This document shows, in pieces, positions 27,970 to 35,526 of a DNA stretch of 64,000 nucleotides. Each line of letters opens with the position of its first letter. The stretch's first letter is position 1. The notes beneath the pieces are model-generated. The model saw only the letters and a program-made list of their open reading frames with translations, was not told the origin of the DNA and ran no database searches. The position numbers and the translations under genes were made by a program. The stretch lies in assembly GCF_001870465.1 (NCBI RefSeq), contig NZ_MDGK01000017.1, forward strand, positions 62,001-126,000, given 5' to 3'. The stretch comes from Pseudomonas extremorientalis. GTDB lineage: Bacteria > Pseudomonadota > Gammaproteobacteria > Pseudomonadales > Pseudomonadaceae.

Positions 27970-29217
27970 CTAGTCCAACTGCTTGAGGCAGGCCTCGAGG
28001 ATATCCAGGCCTTCTTCCAGCACTACGGGTTCAATGGTCAGCGGCGCAAGCAAACGGATAATGTGCCGCGACTTGCCGCTGGGCATCAGCAACAACCCGG
28101 CGCCCCGCGCCAGGCCCAATAGTTGAGCGAGCTGTTGCGGTGCAGGGGTGCCGTCGGCGTTGGCCAGCTCGATGCCGCGCATGGCGCCGACGCCGGTCAG
28201 GCGGCCCAGGTACGGCAGGCCTTGCGCCCGCCAGCTTTCATAGCGGCTGACGATGGCGTGTTGCTGCTGTGCGCCCCAGGCGTGCAGGTGTTCGTCAGTC
28301 ATCGCATCCAGCGTGGCCAAGGCCGCCGCACACGCGATGGGGTTGCCGGAATAGGTCCCGCCCAAACCGCCTTTGGGCAGGTTATCCATCAGCGCCTTGC
28401 GCCCGACCACGGCGCCCAGCGGCACTCCACCGGCGATGCTTTTGCCGAGCAGGATCAAGTCCGGTTCGATACCCAGCCGCGAGAACGCAAAGCGCTGGCC
28501 GGTACGACCAAAGCCCGACTGGATTTCATCGGCAATCAGCAGGATGTCGTGTTCATCGCAAAAGCGTCGCAGCGCCTGGGCGAATTCGCTATCCAGTGCG
28601 AGAAACCCGCCTTCGCCCTGCACCGGCTCGATGATGAAACAGGCCACATCGTTGACATCGATTTCCACGCTGAACAGGCGCTCCATGGCCTTCAACGCTT
28701 CGGCGCAGGTCACGCCATTGTCGGCACTCGGATAGGGCAGGTGATACACCGGGCCCGGCAGCACACCGACTTTCTGTTTGTAGGGGGCCACCTTGCCGTT
28801 GAGGTTGAGGGTGGCCAGGGTACGACCGTGGAAGGCACCGTCAAAGGCGATCACTGCCGTGCGGCCAGTGGCGCCGCGCACGATCTTCAGGGCGTTTTCC
28901 GCCGCTTCCGCGCCGCTGTTGGTGAGCATGCCGCTGACCGGGTAGGTCACCGGGATAAATGCCGTCAGCCGCCCCATCAGTTCGATGTAGGGCGCGTGCG
29001 GCACCGCGTTGAACGCGTAATGGGTCAGCTGGGTGGCTTGGTCACGAATCGCCTCGACCACGCCCGCGTGGCAATGACCGAGGTTGAGCACACCGATTCC
29101 GCCGACAAAATCAATATAGCGTTTGCCCGTGGTGTCCCAGACCTCGGCATTTTTTCCGTGGCTGAGGCTGATGGGGTGCACGATGGAAATCGACTGGCTG
29201 ATGGTTTCGTGGCTCAT
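27970..29217 (-). CDS. GabT-like class III aminotransferase
   Basis: 415 aa class III PLP enzyme of the 4-aminobutyrate aminotransferase group. Landmarks are the phosphate-binding SGAEAAENALKIVRGATGR (about 102-120), AFHGRTLATL, the cofactor Asp in LLIADEIQSGFGRTG and the PLP lysine in LILLGKSIAGGVPLG. Likely reaction: transfer of an omega-amino group (GABA or a related diamine product) to 2-oxoglutarate. No gabD is adjacent; a LysR gene lies 83 bp upstream on the same strand. The exact substrate cannot be fixed by reading alone. Confidence 0.88.
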   Translation of the reverse strand: MSHETISQSISIVHPISLSHGKNAEVWDTTGKRYIDFVGGIGVLNLGHCHAGVVEAIRDQATQLTHYAFNAVPHAPYIELMGRLTAFIPVTYPVSGMLTNSGAEAAENALKIVRGATGRTAVIAFDGAFHGRTLATLNLNGKVAPYKQKVGVLPGPVYHLPYPSADNGVTCAEALKAMERLFSVEIDVNDVACFIIEPVQGEGGFLALDSEFAQALRRFCDEHDILLIADEIQSGFGRTGQRFAFSRLGIEPDLILLGKSIAGGVPLGAVVGRKALMDNLPKGGLGGTYSGNPIACAAALATLDAMTDEHLHAWGAQQQHAIVSRYESWRAQGLPYLGRLTGVGAMRGIELANADGTPAPQQLAQLLGLARGAGLLLMPSGKSRHIIRLLAPLTIEPVVLEEGLDILEACLKQLD

Positions 29218-29300
29218 GAATCGCAGACTCGGCAGTGACGGGCGTCTTTTTATCTAAGCCGGGCACCCACCCTTGTCGCAAACGAAATAAAGTCGCCGGG

Positions 29301-30200
29301 TCATGACTGAAAATCGCGATGTGCGCCTACATAGTCGACCATCCAGCTCAGGAAAGCCTTCACCTTGGGAATCTCGCCGGCATGTTCGGCATGGGCGATA
29401 AAGTGCGCGCCGCTGCTGGGCATCGCATAGTCCCAGGGGATCATCAGGCTGCCCTGGGCCAGCTCCTCGGCCACCAGATACTGCGGCACCAACGCGACGC
29501 CATAGCCCGACTGCGCCGCGCGAATGCACATGTAGAACGTGTCGAAGCGCGGCCCGTGATAGCTGTTCTGCGAGTGCAGGCCCTGCTCCAGGAACCACTC
29601 ATGCCAGGCCTCCGGGCGCGAGGTGCATTGCAGCAGGGTGTGACGTGACGAAGCATCACTGCCTTCGGCGACAAAACCCGGCGCACACACCGGCACCACT
29701 GCCTCACGGAACAGCTCGATGCAAGTTGCTCCCGGCCATGAACCCTGGCCGAAGAAAAACGCGATATCCGCCTTGGCCTGCAACACATCGAACGGCTCCA
29801 GCTCGTTGCGCACATCCAGGTGGATGTTCGGATGCTTCGCTGCAAAATCCTTGAGCTTGGGCACCAGCCAGCGGTCGCCGAAGGTCGGCTGGGTGGCGAT
29901 GCGCAGCACTTCGGTCTCGCCGCCGTAGGTGAGGATGTAGCGGCTGGAGATGTCCACCTGTGTGAGGATTTTGTGCACTTCGGCCAGGTACAGCGACCCG
30001 GCCGGCGACAGGTACAAACGCTGGCGCACCCGGTCGAACAGGTTGTGGCAGAGCATCTCTTCCAACTGCGCGACCTGTTTGCTCACCGCACTCTGGGTCA
30101 GGTGCAGTTCTTCGGCGGCACGGGTAAAGCTCAAGTGGCGGGCGGCTGCCTCGAAGCATTGCAGGGCGGTCATCGAAGGGGTCAAGCGTTTTGAAATCAT
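29301..30200 (-). CDS. LysR-family transcriptional regulator
   Basis: 299 aa from MISKRLTPSMTALQCFEAAA at 30200; the frame is open further to 30260, but the family starts here. The HTH is LSFTRAAEELHLTQSAVSKQ, and the effector domain (about 95-295) is standard. The sequence is of the GcvA/AmpR-like subgroup. It is divergent from the amino-acid binding-protein gene and upstream of the GabT-like gene; both are candidate targets, hinting at control of amino-acid uptake and use. Confidence 0.9.
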   Translation of the reverse strand: MISKRLTPSMTALQCFEAAARHLSFTRAAEELHLTQSAVSKQVAQLEEMLCHNLFDRVRQRLYLSPAGSLYLAEVHKILTQVDISSRYILTYGGETEVLRIATQPTFGDRWLVPKLKDFAAKHPNIHLDVRNELEPFDVLQAKADIAFFFGQGSWPGATCIELFREAVVPVCAPGFVAEGSDASSRHTLLQCTSRPEAWHEWFLEQGLHSQNSYHGPRFDTFYMCIRAAQSGYGVALVPQYLVAEELAQGSLMIPWDYAMPSSGAHFIAHAEHAGEIPKVKAFLSWMVDYVGAHRDFQS

Positions 30201-30344
30201 GCACTTCATTCCAAATCGGAAGGAGCCTTTGCCTAAAGGTCGTTTGTGGCAGCGGCGCAAAGCCGTTGATACTGCCCGGCAGCACTATAAACCGGCGCGG
30301 GCTGCACGACGCCGAATAATAAGGAATGACAGGGAGAGCCTTGC

Positions 30345-31373
30345 ATGAACCCATTCAAAACCACCTTGGCCATGATCGGCGCCACCGCTGCATTGGGCCT
30401 GGCGAGCAGCGCGCAGGCGGGCGTGACCCTGGACGCCATCCAGAAGAAAGGCTTCATCCAGTGCGGTGTCAGCGACGGCCTGCCGGGTTTTGGCGTACCG
30501 GATAGCACGGGCAAGATGACCGGCATCGATGTGGACGTGTGCCACGCGGTGGCGGCGGCGGTCTTCGGCGACGCATCGAAAGTGAAGTTCACCCAGTTGA
30601 CCGCCAAGGAGCGCTTCACCGCACTGCAATCCGGTGAAATCGACCTGATCTCGCGCAACACCACCTGGACCAGCTCCCGCGATTCGGGCATGGGACTGGT
30701 GTTCACCGGCGTGACCTACTACGACGGCATCGGCTTTCTGGTGAACAACAAACTGGGCGTTACCGGCGCCAGGCAGCTGGACGGCGCGACCGTGTGTATC
30801 CAGGCCGGCACCACCACCGAGCTGAACGTCTCGGATTACTTCCGCACCCACGGCATGAAGTACACGCCGATCACCTTCGACACCGCCGACGAAAGCGCCA
30901 AGGGCCTGGAGGCCGGGCGCTGCGACGTGCTGACCACCGACCAGTCGGGCTTGTACGCCCAGCGCATCAAGATGGCCCACCCGGACGAGTTCGTGGTGTT
31001 GCCGGAAGTGATCTCCAAGGAACCTTTGGGGCCGCTGGTGCGTAAAGGCGATGATGAGTGGTTCAGCATCGTCAAGTGGACCTTGTTCGCCATGCTCAAT
31101 GCCGAGGAAATGGGCATCACCTCGCAGAACGTCGAGGAGCAGGCCAAGAGCAGCAAGAACCCGGATGTTGCCCGGTTGCTGGGAGCTGATGGCGAATACG
31201 GCAAGGACCTCAAGCTGCGCAAGGATTGGGTGGTGCAGATCGTCAAGCAGGTGGGTAATTACGGCGAGGTGTTCGAGCGCAACATCGGCCAGGGCAGCGT
31301 GCTGAAGATCAAGCGCGGGCTCAATGCGCTATGGAACAACGGCGGCATCCAGTACGCACCGCCGGTTCGATAG
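30345..31373 (+). CDS. Amino-acid ABC transporter substrate-binding protein (AapJ-like)
   Basis: 342 aa, periplasmic. The signal peptide MNPFKTTLAMIGATAALGLA ends at SSAQA. Family segments are FIQCGVSDGLPGFGVPD, KFTQLTAKERFTALQSGEID and SRNTTWTSSRDSG, as in general L-amino-acid binding proteins AapJ/BztA. No permease or ATPase genes follow, so it is an orphan that must use a transporter encoded elsewhere or act as a chemosensory binding protein. A LysR gene is divergent (144 bp between starts). Confidence 0.9.
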   Translation: MNPFKTTLAMIGATAALGLASSAQAGVTLDAIQKKGFIQCGVSDGLPGFGVPDSTGKMTGIDVDVCHAVAAAVFGDASKVKFTQLTAKERFTALQSGEIDLISRNTTWTSSRDSGMGLVFTGVTYYDGIGFLVNNKLGVTGARQLDGATVCIQAGTTTELNVSDYFRTHGMKYTPITFDTADESAKGLEAGRCDVLTTDQSGLYAQRIKMAHPDEFVVLPEVISKEPLGPLVRKGDDEWFSIVKWTLFAMLNAEEMGITSQNVEEQAKSSKNPDVARLLGADGEYGKDLKLRKDWVVQIVKQVGNYGEVFERNIGQGSVLKIKRGLNALWNNGGIQYAPPVR

Positions 31374-31384
31374 CACGGGGGCTG

Positions 31385-32398
31385 TTATTCAGACACTCCA
31401 TCTTTTCCCGCCGCTTTGGCGCGGTACAACGCCTGGTCGGCACGCGCCATCAGCGCGGCGGGGGACTCATCCCGTTCGCGCTCGGCTACACCCAGGCTCA
31501 AGGTGACTCTGAAGTCGCCGCCTTGCGAGCTGTTTTTCAATTGCTGGCGGATGCTCTTTGCCAGTGCCTTCGCACTGTCCAGCGAGGTCTTGGGCAGGAC
31601 CAGCACAAATTCGTCGCCGCCCCATCGGGCCAACAGATCCCCACGGCGAATACAGCGTTGCAGGCATTCCACTACCTGCACCAGCGTCTGATCGCCCACG
31701 CCATGACCGAAACGGTCATTGATCGGCTTGAAGTCATCGATATCCATCGCGATCAGCGTCAGCGGCAGGCGAAAGCGTTGGGCGCGGTCGCATTCTTCCA
31801 GCAGCACTTTCTCCAGGCGGTAGCGGTTGGCGACCAGGGTCAGGGCATCCCGTTCGGCCAGCGAGCGGTTTTCATCCAGCTGTAGCTGCAACTGCTGGTT
31901 GACCCGCGACAGCTCGCGTGTGCGCTCGGCCACCAGCGCCTCAAGGGATTGATTGCGTCTTTCCAACTGTTCGACGGAGCATTTTCGCAGATGAATGTTG
32001 CGATGGGCGCCTACCATCCTTGCGACCGAGCCGTCGGCGTTACGCGCAATCACGTAGCCACGGTCTTCGATCCACAAGTAGCTGCCGTCTTTTTTGCGGC
32101 AGCGGTACTCGGCCTGGTAGTGAGGGGCACGCCGGTGGATGTAATCGTCAAACAACTTCATTACTTGGGCATAGTCGTCCGGGTGAATCACGCTTTCCCA
32201 GGTGAATACACTGTTCTCCAGCGCGTGGCGGGGATAACCCAGCATTTCGTACCAGCCTGGGTTGCGGTAGACGAACCCTGTATTGGCGTTCCAGTCCCAG
32301 ATCCCGTCGCTGACCAACTCCAGCACGGTGTGCAGCATGTCGGCGTTGAAGTGAGAGAAGTCCTGTTCCAACGGGTTGTTGTCGGAGTTATCGACCAT
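31385..32398 (-). CDS. PAS-GGDEF diguanylate cyclase
   Basis: 337 aa from the ATG at 32398, which has AAGGA upstream; the frame opens ten codons earlier. Residues about 15-145 form a PAS/PAC sensor (ISDGIWDWN-like start, YRCRKKDGSYLWIEDRGYV). A coiled coil follows (LERRNQSLEALVAERTRELS), then a GGDEF domain (about 175-335) with the intact active motif WGGDEFVLVLP. It should make c-di-GMP. The I-site RxxD is not obvious. No membrane segments are seen, so it is cytoplasmic. The PAS ligand is unknown. Confidence 0.9.
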   Translation of the reverse strand: MVDNSDNNPLEQDFSHFNADMLHTVLELVSDGIWDWNANTGFVYRNPGWYEMLGYPRHALENSVFTWESVIHPDDYAQVMKLFDDYIHRRAPHYQAEYRCRKKDGSYLWIEDRGYVIARNADGSVARMVGAHRNIHLRKCSVEQLERRNQSLEALVAERTRELSRVNQQLQLQLDENRSLAERDALTLVANRYRLEKVLLEECDRAQRFRLPLTLIAMDIDDFKPINDRFGHGVGDQTLVQVVECLQRCIRRGDLLARWGGDEFVLVLPKTSLDSAKALAKSIRQQLKNSSQGGDFRVTLSLGVAERERDESPAALMARADQALYRAKAAGKDGVSE

Positions 32399-32534
32399 GT
32401 GCGCATTCCTTGCCTGAGCAGGCCTCAAGGCCTGCCGTTGTTGACGCCGATACTCCGTGGCTGGCGCTACTGTACAACGGGGCCTGGGTGCTTTGAATAG
32501 GGCAGATGTACGGCTAAAGGTTGATGGCTAATGG

Positions 32535-34427
32535 CTATTTACCAGGTGCCATCATCTCCGTCCGCCCCTTCCCATCCGCGTTGTGCTGGTAGATCGCCTC
32601 AGGCTGGCCTTGCTCGTTGAAAAACACCTGGCCGATCCCCGCCGAATTCCACAACCGCTCGCCGGCTTCGGCATGCTCGGGAATATGCGGCACCACCTGC
32701 ATACTGCGACGGCGCGTGAGCCCGTTGAGGGGCGAGCGGGGTGAGTAGAGCCAACGGTTGAGCCGGTCAAACCATTCCAGCAGACGTGGAGGGAATTCAT
32801 TCTTGATGCCACTGCTGGTGATCTGCCAGATCCTGGGGCCAGCGTTGCGATGGCGGATCAGCACTTCGTAGACGAATGAATAGTGAACGTCACCTGAAAG
32901 GATCACGTAGTTACCCGGTGTACGCGAGTGGCGAAAGATATTGAGGATCACCTGGGCAGCGCCACGGTGGGCCATCCAGTTTTCCGCATCCACCAGCAAC
33001 GGGTGGCCGCACCAGCTGAAAATCTTCTGGACCGTCTCGATCAACTTCACGCCAAAGATTGGGGCGGGGGAAACAATGATGGCCGAAGGATGGTCGAGCA
33101 GTTCCTGTTGCAGCTCACTTAACGCCTCCCAGTCCAGCAGGCCGGACGGTTGCTTGAGGGTGAACTCGCTGCGCCAACGGCGCGTTCGGGTGTCGAGCAC
33201 CACCAGGGCCGGGGTAGTGGGTAGCACGTAGTGCCATTGCTGGAAGTTGAGCAGCGCTTGGATCAAATCATCCTGGGCGGCGGCTTGCAGGTGGTTGGCC
33301 TGGGGCTGGCAGGTGAGCGCCTGGGTTTGGCTGACCAGTTCGTTGAACGCCTCCGGCTGGTTGCCCCAGCCCTGGCAGAGCAGGTACGCCAGCAGAGCGT
33401 TACCGATGATGCGTTTGGAGAACGGGTGGCCGTAGGCGGTGGCTTCCCATTGGGCGCTGAGGTTCCAGTCGTCGGTGATGTCGTGATCGTCAAAGATCAT
33501 CAAGGTGGACAGGTGCGCGAACACCCGGGCGACGGCTGGCAGGCCCTTGCGGAATCGGTCGAGCTGCATTTGTTCGCGGGTGTAGCGCTGCAGTTCTTCT
33601 GTACCCAGCTGAGGCGCTTCGGGCGCGATCAGTTCCCAGGACGTTGGCGACCATACCAGCAAGTACATCGCGATGACTTCAGCGAAGGTCACGAGGTGAT
33701 TATCAGCAGTGCTGCTGGTGAAGATCGGTTTTTTCACACCGCCAAAGAAGCGTTCACGCAGGGTTTCGTTGCTGTCCAGTGCCGGCAGCAGGTCGGCGCG
33801 ATGGTAGTAGCTGGCACGATGCCCGTAGAGGCTGGCGCTGTCATCGATCACGGCGCCCTCCAGGTATTCATCGAACAGGCCCAGGCGTGCGATCAATGCA
33901 TGTATGGCGCGCAACATCGGCCCGGCCACATCGTCGGCGTACACCTGGTCACCGCTCATCATCAGCAGGGCCGGGCGCTCGGCGGCAGTGGTGGCATCGG
34001 CCAGCAGGCGGTCGACACACAGCAGGCCTTCATCGGCGCTGTGATGGGGTTTGCGGCATGAGCCGTGTACCAACTGGTGGATACGGCTGTGCAAAACGAA
34101 GCTTGGGTATTGGGCGTTGGCGTACAGCAGGTGTGGCGCCCAGTCGGCGATGCCGGTGTTGTCGAACAATAGGTCGTAACGGATCGTTATGTCCTGGGGC
34201 AGGGCATCGTCCAGCGGTACATCGATCAAGTGGATAAAAGCATGGTGCCCCACCGGAACGACCTGGCAATGATCCAGGTTGATCTCCAGGATTTGGGCGG
34301 GCAGATGCAACTGCAGGGTCAGTTGCAGGGCTCGACTGCCCACCAGCCACAACACCAGGCGCCGGGATTCGAGGCGGCGCAGCAGTGGGCCGGCCAATAC
34401 GGCGGGCAGTGTATCGAGGTGCGGCAT
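32535..34427 (-). CDS. PhoD-like metallophosphatase without export signal
   Basis: 630 aa. PhoD-type calcineurin-like phosphoesterase: GSCRKPHHSADEGL, MMSGDQVYADDVAG (about 158-171), IFDDHDITDDWNLS and LSGDVHYSFVYEVL provide the metal-binding Asp, Asn and His residues. Classical PhoD has a Tat signal; this protein begins MPHLDTLPAVLAGPLLRRLE with no twin arginine or cleavage site, so it is probably cytoplasmic. A beta-rich N-terminal domain precedes the catalytic core. The substrate is unknown. It is monocistronic. Confidence 0.85.
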   Translation of the reverse strand: MPHLDTLPAVLAGPLLRRLESRRLVLWLVGSRALQLTLQLHLPAQILEINLDHCQVVPVGHHAFIHLIDVPLDDALPQDITIRYDLLFDNTGIADWAPHLLYANAQYPSFVLHSRIHQLVHGSCRKPHHSADEGLLCVDRLLADATTAAERPALLMMSGDQVYADDVAGPMLRAIHALIARLGLFDEYLEGAVIDDSASLYGHRASYYHRADLLPALDSNETLRERFFGGVKKPIFTSSTADNHLVTFAEVIAMYLLVWSPTSWELIAPEAPQLGTEELQRYTREQMQLDRFRKGLPAVARVFAHLSTLMIFDDHDITDDWNLSAQWEATAYGHPFSKRIIGNALLAYLLCQGWGNQPEAFNELVSQTQALTCQPQANHLQAAAQDDLIQALLNFQQWHYVLPTTPALVVLDTRTRRWRSEFTLKQPSGLLDWEALSELQQELLDHPSAIIVSPAPIFGVKLIETVQKIFSWCGHPLLVDAENWMAHRGAAQVILNIFRHSRTPGNYVILSGDVHYSFVYEVLIRHRNAGPRIWQITSSGIKNEFPPRLLEWFDRLNRWLYSPRSPLNGLTRRRSMQVVPHIPEHAEAGERLWNSAGIGQVFFNEQGQPEAIYQHNADGKGRTEMMAPGK

Positions 34428-34501
34428 GCAGGTAATGGTTCCACGCTGGGCTTGACCGGCAAGGTTAACTCAGTAAGTGTCATGGTTTTGTTAAACAAGG
34501 A

Positions 34502-34529
34502 TACGAAGGGCCGTGCACTGCCCTTCGTA
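34502..34529. repeat. Perfect 10-bp stem-loop
   Basis: TACGAAGGGC and GCCCTTCGTA with an 8-base loop, between the small ORF at 34540-34740 and the phosphatase gene on the minus strand. There is no strong U tract in either direction, so it may be an RNA-stability or weak terminator element. Confidence 0.6.
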
Positions 34530-34539
34530 ATAGGACGGG

Positions 34540-34740
34540 TTAGAGCAATCTGCCTTGACCAATAGAGTCTAGCCCACCTCCCCTTTTGCGGCGGTCGTTG
34601 GCTGCCGTGCTCTCAAGATCGTCGTAGTTAAGTTGCGAGTGTGTGACGTCAATGCTGCGCTTCCTGCGCTGGGGCTCTGCATCATCCTGCTGCAGTGGCG
34701 AGTAAAAGCTGCCCAGTGTGTGATTGATAGCGCTTAGCAT
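34540..34740 (-). CDS. Small hypothetical protein (66 aa)
   Basis: 66 aa, unrecognised. GAAGGAAAC lies just before the ATG at 34740, a good ribosome site. The sequence is polar and basic in the middle (QRRKRSIDVTHSQLNY) and at the end (RRKRGGG), with no membrane segment. The hairpin 11 bp beyond its stop supports an independent small transcript. Function unknown. Confidence 0.5.
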   Translation of the reverse strand: MLSAINHTLGSFYSPLQQDDAEPQRRKRSIDVTHSQLNYDDLESTAANDRRKRGGGLDSIGQGRLL

Positions 34741-34885
34741 GGATGTTTCCTTCTATTGAGTAGAGGATTACTTCGCCAGTTGCAGCGAAGTGAGGCCAAA
34801 CTTATAGGGAGCGAAATGAGTCAGCTATAAACACGTTGCTGCAAGTTATGACACGGCTGGCCAACGCTTTCAGGCGTCATTCGAG

Positions 34886-35464
34886 GTGCTGTTCGCGCAA
34901 CTGTCCAGCCCGAGCGATGTCGCGCCTTCCTGGCCCTTGCCCATAAAAGCCGCCCGATTTTCCGCTACCACAGTACGCAACGCAGTAATCTGGCAGTTGC
35001 TGCAGGCGCAATTACGCCACTTCATCCAAGACCGCACCCAACTGGACCTGGCGGCGTTGCTGCAAACCCTGATCGACGACTACCACGACCTGGCGACCGA
35101 CATCACCTTTCGCGGCCCGCCACCTCTGGTGGGCTTCGGCCGGCCCCTGGGCCTCAAGCGGGTGATCACCAACCTCGTGGACAACGCGATCCACTATGGC
35201 ATCGCGCCGGAGATCGAATTGCAGCACACACAGAACGAGGTCGTGATTCGCGTGCTGGATCGCGGGCCGGGCATTGCGGCCGAATATCGGGAGGAGGTGT
35301 GCCTGCCGTTCTATCGCCTGGAAAGCTCACGCAACAAAAGCACGGGCGGTGTCGGCTTGGGACTCTCGACCGCTCGGGCGATTGTGCTGGAACATGGCGG
35401 CACCCTGACCCTGGCTGAGCGCCAGGGCGGAGGGCTGGAAGCGGTGGTGGTGTTGCCCGTTTAA
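34886..35464 (+). pseudogene. Sensor histidine kinase remnant (ATPase end only)
   Basis: About 190 residues. The last 130 are a clean HATPase_c domain: N box NLVDNAIHYG, G1 DRGPGI, F box FYRLESSRN and G2 GVGLGLSTARAI. Just before it lies the segment DRTQLDLAALLQTLIDDY, the linker of EnvZ/OmpR-type kinases. The dimerisation helix with the phospho-His, the HAMP region and the sensor are missing. The upstream sequence has in-frame stops and no response regulator. The GTG used to open the frame is not convincing. Best read as the surviving 3' third of a deleted two-component kinase. Confidence 0.75.
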
Positions 35465-35526
35465 ACATGGCTTGTGGCAAGCCCGCTCACCACAAAAGTC
35501 TCGACCTTCACAGTCGGGACGTTCAG

